Shown here in pieces: positions 43,492 through 52,902 of a DNA stretch of 64,000 bases (within the stretch, counting starts at the first letter, position 1; every line of letters starts with the position of its first letter). Below the pieces are notes generated by a model. It did no database searches. It was given only the letters and a program-made list of their open reading frames with translations, and was not told the DNA's origin. Made by a program: the position numbers and the translations under genes. Source of the DNA: Brevibacillus reuszeri (lineage in GTDB: Bacteria > Bacillota > Bacilli > Brevibacillales > Brevibacillaceae); contig NZ_LGIQ01000009.1 in NCBI RefSeq assembly GCF_001187725.1, positions 254,180 through 318,179 on the forward strand, read 5' to 3'.

Positions 43492-44172
43492 ATGGAAATC
43501 TTGTCAAGGATCAAAGGGCTTCTAGCAAGCAATATGCACGCTTTTTTGGAGAAAAATGAAGACCCACAGAAAACCATCGATGACTTCATGCGAAATATGA
43601 GCAGCGATTTGGGCAAGGTGAAGGCAGAGACAGCATCGATGCTGGCGAATGAAAGAAGGGCGAAAAGCGCACTGGATGAATACAGTGCCGAGATCAGAAA
43701 GCTGCAAAATTATGCGGAGAAGGCTGTAGCAGCGGGTGACGATGCGAAGGCCAGAAAATTTCTGGAGAAAAAAGTCGAGCTATCCGAAAAGGAGGCTCAG
43801 TTCCAAGCCGCCTATCAAGCAGCTTCGGCAAACGTCGCCAGTATGAAGCAAATCGAAGCGAAATTGGAGTCGAACATAGAAAAGCTGAAAGAACGCCATG
43901 CGAAGCTGAAAGAGAAGATAGCCGCAACCAGAGCCCAGCAAAGCATAAATTCCAGTGGCTCGCCTATGGGAGGTATCGATCACGTATTCGACGCGGCGGA
44001 AGAAAAAGTAGACAGAGCTTATGACGAAGCGATGGCGATTGCCGAGCTTCGCAAGGAAGCGAAGAACGATTTTGACGAGATGTTCGCTGAGTTTGAGAAG
44101 AGTGCGAAAGCGACTACGAATGCTGAAGATGAATTAGCGGCACTCAAAGAAAAAATGCAAAAGAAAGACTAA
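43492..44172 (+). CDS. PspA/IM30 (Vipp1) family membrane-stress protein
   Basis: A 226-residue, almost wholly helical coiled-coil protein. DPQKTIDDFMRNMSSDLGKV is the conserved PspA start, with long heptad repeats to the end. It assembles into ESCRT-III-like rods or rings and mends damaged membranes. AAAGGAGGTTATC precedes the ATG. It heads the four-gene run to 47029 that has the same order as B. subtilis ydjF-ydjG-ydjH-ydjI. Confidence 0.93.
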   Translation: MEILSRIKGLLASNMHAFLEKNEDPQKTIDDFMRNMSSDLGKVKAETASMLANERRAKSALDEYSAEIRKLQNYAEKAVAAGDDAKARKFLEKKVELSEKEAQFQAAYQAASANVASMKQIEAKLESNIEKLKERHAKLKEKIAATRAQQSINSSGSPMGGIDHVFDAAEEKVDRAYDEAMAIAELRKEAKNDFDEMFAEFEKSAKATTNAEDELAALKEKMQKKD

Positions 44173-44195
44173 CAGTTTCACGCTGAGGTGAGCGG

Positions 44196-45227
44196 ATGCA
44201 AGTTATCGATTTTAAATGCCCGAATTGTGGTAGTGACATGGTTTTTGACAGCGACACAGGAATGCTGTCTTGTCATAGCTGTGGACGAACTGACGATATT
44301 AAGACGATGCCCGATCCTTTGAAGCGCAATGTTTTTTCAGACGACGAAGCGTCGGAGTATCATTGCAAAAGCTGTGGAGCCGTCGTAATTACGGAAGCGG
44401 AAACGACTGCAACGACCTGCTCTTTTTGCGGGTCCGTCGTCGTACTCGGTGATCGACTGTCAGGCAAGCTGGCTCCGGCAGTGGTTATCCCCTTTTCCAT
44501 AAGCAAAGAGGAAGCGACGCAGGCATTCCGAAAATGGTGCCGGAATGGTCTGCTTACTCCAAAGGGGTTTATGACCGCAGATCGTATAAAAGGCATCACC
44601 GGGATGTACGTCCCCTTTTGGCTATACGAATTAAATAATCTTGTCGAGGTTCAAGCCCATGGTACAAGAGTGAGCACGTATACGCGTGGTGACTATCGGT
44701 ACACGGAAACACAGCATTTCGATGTGTACCGGAGGATCCGCTTGAACTACGTCGATGTGCCAATCGATGCCTCGGAGAAAATGAACGATGATCTGATGGA
44801 TAAATTGGAGCCCTTTCCGTATAAACAGCTGGAAAGCTTTAAGACAGCGTATTTGGCGGGCTATGTTGCTGAAAAATACTCATACGATGACAAAGAGCTT
44901 TTTCCGCGGGCAAAAAACAAAATCAGCCCATACATTGAAGAGTATATTCGGTCAACGATGACACAGTATACCACTGTGAATTACACCAGCAAGCAGGTCG
45001 ATACGAAGTTTAAGCCGGCTGAATATGCGTTGCTGCCTGTGTGGGTGGTACACTACGACTACAATAAACTGGAGTATACGTTTGCGATGAATGGCCAGAC
45101 GGGTAAGGTCGTAGGCAAGCCTCCCCTTAGCAAAGCAAAAGTGACAGCATGGTTTGCGGGCATATCCAGTGTGTGCTTCCTTTCACTGAAGCTGATCTCC
45201 TGGATGATGGGAGGTGGATTTTGGTGA
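44196..45227 (+). CDS. ydjG: YdjG-like zinc-ribbon membrane protein
   Basis: A 343-residue protein. Two zinc ribbons with four Cys pairs lie near the N-terminus (CPNC, CHSC, CKSC, CSFC; residues about 8-80). A beta-rich central domain follows (GMYVPFWLYELNN, then YAEYALLPVWVVHYDYN-type strands), and one membrane helix sits at the C-terminus (VTAWFAGISSVCFLSLKLIS). Its stop overlaps the next start (GTGA). In B. subtilis the homologue is recruited with PspA and YdjI during membrane stress. Confidence 0.85.
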   Translation: MQVIDFKCPNCGSDMVFDSDTGMLSCHSCGRTDDIKTMPDPLKRNVFSDDEASEYHCKSCGAVVITEAETTATTCSFCGSVVVLGDRLSGKLAPAVVIPFSISKEEATQAFRKWCRNGLLTPKGFMTADRIKGITGMYVPFWLYELNNLVEVQAHGTRVSTYTRGDYRYTETQHFDVYRRIRLNYVDVPIDASEKMNDDLMDKLEPFPYKQLESFKTAYLAGYVAEKYSYDDKELFPRAKNKISPYIEEYIRSTMTQYTTVNYTSKQVDTKFKPAEYALLPVWVVHYDYNKLEYTFAMNGQTGKVVGKPPLSKAKVTAWFAGISSVCFLSLKLISWMMGGGFW

Positions 45228-46027
45228 GAAGAAGTGGTGTGATTGTAGCGGTATTGTTTTTATTCGTTTTTTGTATGTCATTTGCCCTACAGATTCAGAT
45301 TGTTGAAGCGGCAGGAGTAGAAACAAAACAGCTGATTTACGATGATGCCGGTTTGTTGAGTCAGGACGAATACAATGAGCTAAGCGCGTTGGCGAAACAA
45401 TACGGGGCAAAAAGAGAAACGGATATTATCATCTTAACTACCAATAATGAGGTTGACGGCGATGTCATGAAAATGACGGAAGATTTTTACGACGAGAAAG
45501 CGCCTGGATATGATAAACCTCATGGCAATGCAGTTATTTTGACGTTGGACATGAAAAATAGAGAGATCTACCTGGCGGGATTTTACAAGGCAAAAACGTA
45601 TCTGGACAACGAGCGGCTCGACAAGATACGTACCAAGATCACTTCGGATTTGACGAGTGGTGACTACGCGCTTGCCTTCCAAACGTATATTCAAACAGTG
45701 GATAAATACATGGGTGTGCGCCCTGGAGTCGATCCTGATAATCCACTATTTAACATTTGGGTACAAGTAGGTGCATCGGTTATCATCGGAGGGATTGTCG
45801 TCGCCATGATGACTTTACGCTCTAGAGGTCGTGTCACGGTGAATAGGATGACGTACGAGGATGCTGAGGCGTCTGGTGTTCTCGACCACCTGGACCAATA
45901 TATACGAACAACTGTCACGAAGCAAAAAATCGAAAAGAACAACAACAGCGGCTCAGGTGGCGGTGGTGGAGGCGGTGGAACTACCAGCGGCGGACACTCG
46001 CATAGCGGAAGCCGAGGAAGTTTCTAA
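45224..46027 (+). CDS. ydjH: YdjH-like TPM-domain protein
   Basis: A 267-residue protein from GTG 45224, overlapping the ydjG stop; GGAGGTGG lies 8 bases upstream. Signal-like first helix (VIVAVLFLFVFCMSFAL), then a TPM domain (DDAGLLSQDEYNELSALAKQ, DIIILTTNNEVDGDVMKMTE) facing outside, a membrane helix near 175-195, and a Gly/Ser/His-rich tail (GGGGGGG, then SGGHSHSGSRGSF). TPM proteins bind membranes or metals and act in photosystem or stress contexts. Part of the PspA operon. Confidence 0.88.
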   Translation: MRRSGVIVAVLFLFVFCMSFALQIQIVEAAGVETKQLIYDDAGLLSQDEYNELSALAKQYGAKRETDIIILTTNNEVDGDVMKMTEDFYDEKAPGYDKPHGNAVILTLDMKNREIYLAGFYKAKTYLDNERLDKIRTKITSDLTSGDYALAFQTYIQTVDKYMGVRPGVDPDNPLFNIWVQVGASVIIGGIVVAMMTLRSRGRVTVNRMTYEDAEASGVLDHLDQYIRTTVTKQKIEKNNNSGSGGGGGGGGTTSGGHSHSGSRGSF

Positions 46028-46045
46028 TAGAAGGGATGATGTAGC

Positions 46046-47029
46046 ATGTCTTTTTTTGCAAACCAATTTGCGAATGTAGTGGAATGGGAAGAATTTCGCG
46101 ACGATATGATCTTCTGGAAGTGGAGCAATCGGGAGATCAAAAAAGGTAGTAAACTGATCATTCGCCCAGGCCAGGACGCCATTTTTATTCATAATGGAAA
46201 AATCGAAGGGATTTTTGAGGCGGAAGGGGAGTATCAAATTGCCTCTGAAATCATTCCGTTTTTATCTACATTAAAAGGATTTAAATTTGGTTTTAATAGC
46301 GGGATGAGAGTGGAGGTCTTGTTTGTCAATACGAAGGAGTTTACTGTCAAATGGGGGACGAAAAATCCCGTTCTGATTCCGACTCCAGCTCTCCCAGGTG
46401 GCATGCCTATTCGGGCAAATGGCACGCTTAATTTTAAAGTGAACGACTATGTAACCTTGATTGACAGAATCGCCGGGGTAAAGGAAAGCTATCTGGTGGA
46501 GGACGTCAAAATCCGAATTACTTCAGTGCTGGATCAGCTGCTCATGAAGTGGATCAGCCGTGAAGGCAAGGATATGTTCAATCTGCAGGCAAATGCGTTT
46601 GATATTGCCAAAGGCATTCAAGAGGATCTCGACATGCAGATCATGGATATCGGGATGACGATCACAGGCTTGCAGGTGATGAGCTTTAACTATCCACCAG
46701 AAATCCAAGAGAAAATTACAAAAGTAGCTTCCTACGAAATGGTCGGCAATCTGCAAAAGTATCAACAAATTGCCATGACAGACGGGATAGCATCTGGAAA
46801 CGTAAAAGGTGGCGGCACTGCTGCAGACATGGCTGGCATGATGATGGGAATGAACATCGCCAATGAAATGATGAAAAATATAAACGCCAATCAAAAGCCA
46901 GCGAGCGAATCCAATTCAGCCCCATCCTCACCCACATCTGAGGGAAAAAAGCCAAATTTTTGCCCAAACTGCGGCGCGAAAAACGAAGGGGCCAATTTCT
47001 GTCCGAATTGCGGGCATAAGCTGAACTAG
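46046..47029 (+). CDS. ydjI: YdjI-like SPFH protein with C-terminal zinc ribbon
   Basis: A 327-residue protein. The SPFH (stomatin/flotillin-like) domain fills the N-terminal 220 residues (WEEFRDDMIFWKWSNREIKK, then KWGTKNPVLIPTPALPGGMP). An Ala/Met-rich spacer follows, and a double zinc ribbon ends the protein (FCPNCGAKNEGANFCPNCGH). In B. subtilis YdjI is the membrane-proximal anchor that recruits PspA. It closes the operon and is followed by a terminator. Confidence 0.9.
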   Translation: MSFFANQFANVVEWEEFRDDMIFWKWSNREIKKGSKLIIRPGQDAIFIHNGKIEGIFEAEGEYQIASEIIPFLSTLKGFKFGFNSGMRVEVLFVNTKEFTVKWGTKNPVLIPTPALPGGMPIRANGTLNFKVNDYVTLIDRIAGVKESYLVEDVKIRITSVLDQLLMKWISREGKDMFNLQANAFDIAKGIQEDLDMQIMDIGMTITGLQVMSFNYPPEIQEKITKVASYEMVGNLQKYQQIAMTDGIASGNVKGGGTAADMAGMMMGMNIANEMMKNINANQKPASESNSAPSSPTSEGKKPNFCPNCGAKNEGANFCPNCGHKLN

Positions 47030-47049
47030 TGTCTCGGTTGGTCACAACG

Positions 47050-47084
47050 AAAACCACAACGCACACAACGTTGTGGTTTTTTGT
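47050..47084. terminator. Terminator between the ydj operon and the convergent gene
   Basis: AAAACCACAACG (47050-47061) and CGTTGTGGTTTT (47069-47080) are perfect 12-bp arms with A- and T-runs on both sides. Confidence 0.92.
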
Positions 47085-47089
47085 TGCCA

Positions 47090-47875
47090 TTATTTTCGAA
47101 AATAGATCTTGCGTTTATGGAATGAAATCGAGCGGTATTTTCTTGCCAGCTTTTTCACTTTCTTTCCCGATAATGAAAGAAAATTGCTTGACAGGCTCTT
47201 GTTCATAGAGCTGCGAATAATCATGGCGCCTGGATAATGTGAACGGACAAAATTTCCGTATGTCTCGAATTCTGAAAAGTTAATTGGTTTGGTTTTATTA
47301 ATGCGGTCAAGAATAGCAATGTACCAATTCCGATTGTGTCTAGATGCAATGATCCTCTTTAAGCGGGACAGCTTTGCTCTGTCAAATAACATATAGTGGG
47401 TAACAAAAGAGACGGGGGAGGTTGCTCTTTTTCCTAACAGTTTTCGGTACGCATTTTTATATTCTTGATGCGTCCAATTTCTGCAGTAGAACACCGTTTT
47501 ATTATTGATTCTGAACAGATGGGGGCGAATGAGCACTGTATCGGCATCAATCACCAGGAAAAACCGTTGCGAGGATAGCTTGTCGCCACTGAGCTTTAAC
47601 AACTGTTGATAGAGCCACCCGGCCCGATTCCACCTGCCCGTGTGTGAATAGATCCCCTTTTTTCCAATCGGGAGGACTGAGGCCTCGTTGATAAATCGGC
47701 AGCCTTTTCGCCTGCAAAAATCAATGATTCGTTGATTTTTCGGTGCGATGATCATGATGCGGCCTATCGGATGCTTCACATATTTTCTTATGCTATTGAT
47801 CACATGTGGAAGAGTGACCAAGTCTTTAGGGATTGCTGGTATCAGAACATCTATTCTTGTTGATGAGCCTGGCAT
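47090..47875 (-). CDS. Glycosyltransferase-like protein (DUF6492 type)
   Basis: A 261-residue basic protein. It opens RIDVLIPAIPKDLVTLPHVI and has FFLVIDADTVLIRPHLF, where the DADT motif is equivalent to the DxD metal site of nucleotide-sugar transferases. GRWNRAGWLYQQLLKL and HYMLFDRAKL are further family-like blocks. Lysine- and arginine-rich ends suggest membrane or cell-envelope association. GGGGATG precedes the ATG. Sugar donor and acceptor are unknown. Confidence 0.75.
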   Translation of the reverse strand: MPGSSTRIDVLIPAIPKDLVTLPHVINSIRKYVKHPIGRIMIIAPKNQRIIDFCRRKGCRFINEASVLPIGKKGIYSHTGRWNRAGWLYQQLLKLSGDKLSSQRFFLVIDADTVLIRPHLFRINNKTVFYCRNWTHQEYKNAYRKLLGKRATSPVSFVTHYMLFDRAKLSRLKRIIASRHNRNWYIAILDRINKTKPINFSEFETYGNFVRSHYPGAMIIRSSMNKSLSSNFLSLSGKKVKKLARKYRSISFHKRKIYFRK

Positions 47876-47940
47876 GCATTCATCCCCTATAAAAAAGTAG
47901 TCAGGACTATCATATGACGAAGAAAGGGGAGTGATTGTTC

Positions 47941-48093
47941 ATGTGCGGATGGACGGATGGAAATAACGAGAGTATACCGAGAGCCCAAAACGATTATTCT
48001 TACTTTATGGGACAACGTTGGTGCTATCGATTACCGAAACCCAATGACGCGATGCTTAGGACGAATGATAAACTCTTGATGTACAACCCATAA
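47941..48093 (+). CDS. 50-residue hypothetical protein
   Basis: Starts MCGWTDGNNESIPRAQNDYS and ends LLMYNP. AAAGGGGAG lies about 9 bases before the ATG. The composition (three Trp or Cys-containing spots, many Asn and Tyr) looks like a real small protein and not random sequence. It is divergent from the glycosyltransferase-like gene. Function unknown. Confidence 0.4.
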   Translation: MCGWTDGNNESIPRAQNDYSYFMGQRWCYRLPKPNDAMLRTNDKLLMYNP

Positions 48094-48164
48094 AAAAGCA
48101 GTACAATCAAAACGTGACAGGTAGATTTTGACACGATACGATGCCATGAGGAGGGTGTGTCTTG

Positions 48165-48758
48165 ATGACAGATCGCAGAACGAATCCTAAGGTGGATGAA
48201 TTTTTAAGTAAGGCGAAAAAGTGGAAGGAAGAATTTGAGAAGCTAAGAGATATCGTTCTTGACTGTGAATTGACCGAGGACTTTAAGTGGATGCATCCTT
48301 GCTACACCTTTGAGAATAAAAACATTGTCTTGATACATGGATTTAAAGAGTATTGTGCGCTTCTTTTTCATAAAGGTGCCTTGCTAAAGGATGAGCATGG
48401 CATTCTTATCCAGCAAACGGAGAATGTACAGGCGGGACGCCAGATTCGCTTCACTAATGTTCAAGAAATTATTGAAATGGAAGCCATCCTGAAAGCCTAT
48501 ATACAGGAAGCGATTGAGGTTGAAAAATCCGGAGTAGAAGTGAGTTATAAAAAGCATGAAGAATACAACATTCCTGAAGAATTTCAAATAATACTGGACG
48601 ATAACCCATCCTTGAAAACAGCATTTGAAGCATTGACGCCTGGACGACAAAGAGCATACATTCTTCATTTTTCGCAGCCCAAACAATCCAAAACACGGGC
48701 GGCAAGGGTTGAAAAATGCATGCAGCAAATTCTTGAGGGAAAGGGATTGAATGACTAG
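48165..48758 (+). CDS. YdeI family protein (DUF1801/OmdA)
   Basis: A 197-residue protein from ATG 48165 with GAGGAGGG upstream. The N-terminal DUF1801 domain reads DCELTEDFKWMHPCYTFENK, then IVLIHGFKEYCALLFHKGAL. The C-terminal OmdA-type helical domain reads YNIPEEFQIILDDNPSLKTA and RQRAYILHFSQPKQSKTRAA. B. subtilis YdeI is the model; the family is linked to tolerance of cationic peptides and bacteriocins in some bacteria, but no mechanism is settled. A second OmdA protein is encoded at 54689. Confidence 0.9.
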   Translation: MTDRRTNPKVDEFLSKAKKWKEEFEKLRDIVLDCELTEDFKWMHPCYTFENKNIVLIHGFKEYCALLFHKGALLKDEHGILIQQTENVQAGRQIRFTNVQEIIEMEAILKAYIQEAIEVEKSGVEVSYKKHEEYNIPEEFQIILDDNPSLKTAFEALTPGRQRAYILHFSQPKQSKTRAARVEKCMQQILEGKGLND

Positions 48759-48772
48759 GGTGTAAACCAACT

Positions 48773-49798
48773 TTATCGTGACAACTGTCCGCTGGGCATC
48801 ACAACCCGGCACAATGTAGAAAGCCCTAAATATCCAAACAAGGGATACAAAAACATCAGGAGCTGACTGTATCCGATCAAGCAAAGCACGAATGCTGACA
48901 GCAAGAGAAAGAGGTAGATACGGGATTCCGGGGCATATACTAGCTCGCGTAGCTGTTGACCAATCCCGAATACATTCGAAATCAATGTGGTGAAAATCTC
49001 CGAGTACAGCACAAACACAAAGAATAGCTGCAGCCATTCGTTCCAACGGTCGGTGACGAACAAAATCGGGATGTCCAGGAAGCGCACCTCATTCCAGTTG
49101 GCAAGCATGGCTGTATGGACAACGAGCAGCATGAATCCGAGGATGACACCACCAATCACAGAAGCGCGCAGCAAAATGATGGGCTCGCGAATCGCATAAC
49201 CGATTGGAATTAATACAGATTGGGCCATCGCCAGGTTGAATGATACATACAAAACGGTTTTCCATAGAAACTCATAGCTGACAGGGGCCGAGATCGGTAA
49301 GGGTGAATCGACCTTTCCATCTAGCAAGATGAACAAGGCAAACAAGAACATGGAAGGAACGACGATGGCATTAACTACAAGCAGCTGCTCCAGTCCTTTG
49401 CGCAGGATCAGGAGAGCAAAAAAGGCAGTCGCAACCGTGCCTGCCAAATACGGGATTTGGAATTGTTCTTCGAGAACAGACCCAGCTCCAGCCAGCATCA
49501 CTGTTGTCACGCCGAATAAGGTAAGGAAGACGAGAATATTCATCGTTGTGCCAACCAAGGGACCGAACAGCTTTTGATTAAACGATTCGTACGAAGGTGT
49601 GCGCATTGTATGAGCAAGCCACATCATCTTGTAGCCAAGCCAAACGAATAACACTGTAGCGATCAGGATGCCGATCGTTCCCGAATGGCCGTAGGAAGTA
49701 AAAAAAGCGAGAATCTCCTGACCAGAGGCAAAACCCGCCCCAACAACCGTCCCGACGTACGTTGCCGCTACCTGAATGCTTTTTCCCCACAGCTTCAT
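48773..49798 (-). CDS. YkvI-family membrane transporter
   Basis: A 341-residue protein with about ten membrane helices. It begins SIQVAATYVGTVVGAGFASG, the first-helix motif of the YkvI family (APC/LeuT-fold relatives), where G-A-G-F-A-S-G is the substrate-site helix break. GGAAAGGAACACTCCGT precedes the ATG. Transport of an amino acid or related solute is likely; the substrate is unknown. The next gene upstream on the same strand is separated by a terminator, so it is transcribed alone. Confidence 0.85.
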   Translation of the reverse strand: MKLWGKSIQVAATYVGTVVGAGFASGQEILAFFTSYGHSGTIGILIATVLFVWLGYKMMWLAHTMRTPSYESFNQKLFGPLVGTTMNILVFLTLFGVTTVMLAGAGSVLEEQFQIPYLAGTVATAFFALLILRKGLEQLLVVNAIVVPSMFLFALFILLDGKVDSPLPISAPVSYEFLWKTVLYVSFNLAMAQSVLIPIGYAIREPIILLRASVIGGVILGFMLLVVHTAMLANWNEVRFLDIPILFVTDRWNEWLQLFFVFVLYSEIFTTLISNVFGIGQQLRELVYAPESRIYLFLLLSAFVLCLIGYSQLLMFLYPLFGYLGLSTLCRVVMPSGQLSR

Positions 49799-49875
49799 AC
49801 GGAGTGTTCCTTTCCAATTAGGATGCTAGTACAAGTGTATGAGGCCTCAGCAAAAACAGAATTTGATCGCGGAAA

Positions 49876-49915
49876 AAAAGGCGAACGGTGCAGATATGCA
49901 ACCATTCGCCTTTCT
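49876..49915 (-). terminator. Terminator after the permease gene
   Basis: AAGGCGAACGGT (49878-49889) and ACCATTCGCCTT (49901-49912) pair with one wobble, and the minus strand ends in a T-run. Confidence 0.85.
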
Positions 49916-49934
49916 TATTTGGCTATGAGTACTC

Positions 49935-51332
49935 TTACAGTAGAAACATGGCAACAATGGTAGTGACAAGCAACCCGATGGCAACCGGATACAAATTTCG
50001 TCTTGCCAGTTCGAACGGGTCGACACCGCAAATGGCCGCAGCAGGAATCAATGCCCACGGGATAATGGTTCCGCCACCGACCCAAATCGCTGAAATCTGA
50101 CCTAGAGCAGTCAATACTGCAGCTCCTGTACCTAATGCCGTGGCAAACAACTGAGCCAGCGAACCTACGAGGGTAATGCCAGAGAAGCCCGAACCATCCA
50201 AGCCTGTTATGACGCCAACGGCAGATACAGTAAGAGCGGCGACCTCTTTACTGATCGGAATAGCTTGTGCGAGCGCAACACCGAGGTCATTGACGATTCC
50301 GTGCGACCCACTGGGCAAGACCTCACCAAAAACGCTGTTAAACCCGCTGTCTCCCATATAGAAAAAGGCGGCAATCGGAATGACGGGACCAAACACTTTG
50401 AAGCCAAATTGAAAACCTTGTATCAGATGGGTCGTTACTTGTTCAAGACCCTTTTTCTGATGCGCCAGCATGGTTGCGATAATCAGGATTATCAAGGCCG
50501 TTCCACCAACAAGAGCAGTTGCGTCTCCTCCGCGTAAATCAAATGCAAACATCGCGACAACATCAAGGGCAAACAGAACGGGAACAAGTAGGGCCAGACT
50601 ACGTCGCAACCCAGCTCGCAGAGGAACCTTTGCCGAGGTAAAGACCTCATCAGGTATCGAAGTATCTTTTCCCGGCGATGGAATGACGCCCATCTTCATA
50701 TCCTTGCGCAAATACCAGAAGGCAGTGATCGTCGTTACGACCCCCATGACGATGACTAGCGGAATACTCGCTGAAATCACATCACTAACGGGAATACCTG
50801 CTGCTTTGGCCGTGAGTGTCGGAGCTCCCTGTATGACGAAGTCTCCTGACAATGCGATTCCGTGACCAAACAAGTTCATCGCAACAGCGACACCAATTGC
50901 CGGCAGGCCCGCACGCAAGGCAACGGGCAGCATGACAGCCCCAACTAGCGCTACAGCTGGAGATGGCCAGAAAAACCAGGAAATAACCATCATGACGATA
51001 CCGATGACCCAATACGCTAATGTTGCATTCCGAACGAGATGTGTCATGGGTCTAATCATGGTTTCGTTTACTCCCGTATCGGTCAGAACGTGACTCATCG
51101 CTACGATGATACAGATCACGAGGATTGTAGGTAACAACTCCGTAATAGCGTAGATAAAGCTGCCAAAAATTCCACCGATCGCTGTCGTGACCGAACCTGT
51201 CGCAACGAGCCCTAAGATAGCTATCCCGACGATGCTGATCAGACTTGTGTCCCTTCGCATCACCATCATGAAAATAATGCCTAGCACGAACAACACATAG
51301 ACACCATGTATCCAGGCAAGCTCAACCCCCAT
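49935..51332 (-). CDS. Permease of the ion-transporter superfamily, possibly for carboxylates
   Basis: A 465-residue protein from ATG 51332 with GGAGGG upstream. It has 12 or so membrane helices in two halves (MMVMRRDTSLISIVGIAILG at the start; VGGGTIIPWALIPAAAICGV near the end). G-rich re-entrant-like segments (TGLDGSGFSGITLVGSLAQL) suggest an IT-superfamily fold like GntP or citrate carriers. No close named member is recognised, so the substrate is open. It is followed by a terminator and then the YkvI gene. Confidence 0.75.
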   Translation of the reverse strand: MGVELAWIHGVYVLFVLGIIFMMVMRRDTSLISIVGIAILGLVATGSVTTAIGGIFGSFIYAITELLPTILVICIIVAMSHVLTDTGVNETMIRPMTHLVRNATLAYWVIGIVMMVISWFFWPSPAVALVGAVMLPVALRAGLPAIGVAVAMNLFGHGIALSGDFVIQGAPTLTAKAAGIPVSDVISASIPLVIVMGVVTTITAFWYLRKDMKMGVIPSPGKDTSIPDEVFTSAKVPLRAGLRRSLALLVPVLFALDVVAMFAFDLRGGDATALVGGTALIILIIATMLAHQKKGLEQVTTHLIQGFQFGFKVFGPVIPIAAFFYMGDSGFNSVFGEVLPSGSHGIVNDLGVALAQAIPISKEVAALTVSAVGVITGLDGSGFSGITLVGSLAQLFATALGTGAAVLTALGQISAIWVGGGTIIPWALIPAAAICGVDPFELARRNLYPVAIGLLVTTIVAMFLL

Positions 51333-51588
51333 GCGAAACCCTCCTTTGTCTGTACTCCGTCTTGCAGTCTTTTGCCACAGAATATGCGTGAGGCTAGATA
51401 TGGGTGAGTGCACAGACAGATGGGAGAATACCCGCCACAGATAGAAAACTGGCATTTTTGTCCACAATATGCCACTATAAAAAAAGCTTCTACAGATACA
51501 TACAGCCAAGGATTACTTGGACTCCAAGCAAGAGGGGGGAAGCAGCGTTTCTCTTACCTCTACGACGAGAGTGAGGGCGCCATTTGCT

Positions 51589-52890
51589 ATGAACACACCA
51601 ACACCCATCCAACGAAAAATGGACCAGGCCATCGAACTTTTAGAGCGCCGTTTCCTAGAAAGAAGTGAGTTGATTCGCCTTTTGATGCTCGGCATGATGA
51701 GTGGAGAAAATGCTCTATTAATCGGCCCGCCGGGTACTGCCAAATCACAATTGGCCAGGTCTGTTTCACAGCTATTCGGCTCTGAGCACTGGTTTGAATA
51801 TTTATTGACCCGCTTCACTACACCGGACGAAATTTTTGGTCCTGTTTCCTTGCAACAGCTCAAGCTTGATCAATACGTACGTAAAACGGAAGGGTATCTG
51901 CCTGCCGCTCAGTTTGCTTTTTTGGATGAAATCTTCAAGGCCAACAGCGCCATTTTGAATGCACTTCTGTCCATCTTGAACGAGAGGATTTACTTCAATG
52001 GTCGGGAAAAAGAGGCAGTGCCTTTGCAATTTTTGATTGCGGCATCTAATGAGCTTCCAGACGAGGATGAGCAATTGACGGCACTTTATGACCGCTTCCT
52101 GTTCCGCTATGAGGTCCATTATTTGCAGCAGGCATCCAGCTATGAACGAATGTTTTCATTGCCTACCACGACGTTGCCAGTCGTCTTTTCCTTGTACGAT
52201 GTCAAAGATATTCAGGCCGCGGCCAAGCAAGTAACCATTCCAGAGACGATTATCTATTTTCTGTACCGGTTGAAGCAGGAAATGGAAGCGAAGGAGTACA
52301 TCCTGTCTGATCGTCGCTGGAGTAAAATTGCTCATGTATGGAAGACCTCAGCAGCTCTCCACGGTCGAGAAGAGGTGACGATTTGGGATACTGTCTTTAC
52401 CCCGCATATGATGTGGGATGCGCCTGAAGATTTATCAGTGATGAAAGAGCTGTTTGAGCTGCAATTCACAGATATGCTCAAGACGGAGATGGAAAATGAG
52501 TTGCCTTTACTGCGTTTTGGGCAGATTGCTGATAAATGGCGTGAGAAGGAATCGGAGCTTCATGCCTTTCAATTTAAAAAGGAAGTAGGAGCAAAGCTAG
52601 GCAAGGATGCATGGGAACGAAGTAAACATTTGCTTGAACAAAGTCGTATCGAGCTAGAGGACACAGCAAGAGATTTACGTAACCACCTGATCCAATGGCA
52701 GAGACGTGAAGAGGATTTGCAGCAATTTGTTTTCGAAAAGAACAGACTCATTCACAACGTAGAGAAATATACCGTTAAATACGCCTATTTGCGTGTGGAG
52801 GGAGAACGGATTTTGCAACAGCTTCAGCGGACTTATCGAACGGTTTTTGACAAGGAAATCGCTGGGACCGAGTACGATTTTACGCTGTAG
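51589..52890 (+). CDS. MoxR-family AAA ATPase (RavA-like)
   Basis: A 433-residue protein from ATG 51589; a TTG at 51517 is in frame. AAA core at residues 25-210: Walker A GPPGTAKSQLA, Walker B FAFLDEIFKAN, sensor IAASNELPDEDEQLTALYDR. The C-terminal part has an LARA-like helical insertion and coiled coil (SRIELEDTARDLRNHLI). Together with the VWA protein encoded 12 bases downstream it matches the RavA-ViaA pair: a MoxR chaperone that remodels protein complexes, in other bacteria linked to respiratory complexes or metal insertion. The client here is unknown. Confidence 0.88.
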   Translation: MNTPTPIQRKMDQAIELLERRFLERSELIRLLMLGMMSGENALLIGPPGTAKSQLARSVSQLFGSEHWFEYLLTRFTTPDEIFGPVSLQQLKLDQYVRKTEGYLPAAQFAFLDEIFKANSAILNALLSILNERIYFNGREKEAVPLQFLIAASNELPDEDEQLTALYDRFLFRYEVHYLQQASSYERMFSLPTTTLPVVFSLYDVKDIQAAAKQVTIPETIIYFLYRLKQEMEAKEYILSDRRWSKIAHVWKTSAALHGREEVTIWDTVFTPHMMWDAPEDLSVMKELFELQFTDMLKTEMENELPLLRFGQIADKWREKESELHAFQFKKEVGAKLGKDAWERSKHLLEQSRIELEDTARDLRNHLIQWQRREEDLQQFVFEKNRLIHNVEKYTVKYAYLRVEGERILQQLQRTYRTVFDKEIAGTEYDFTL

Positions 52891-52902
52891 GAGGTGCGGA
52901 TC

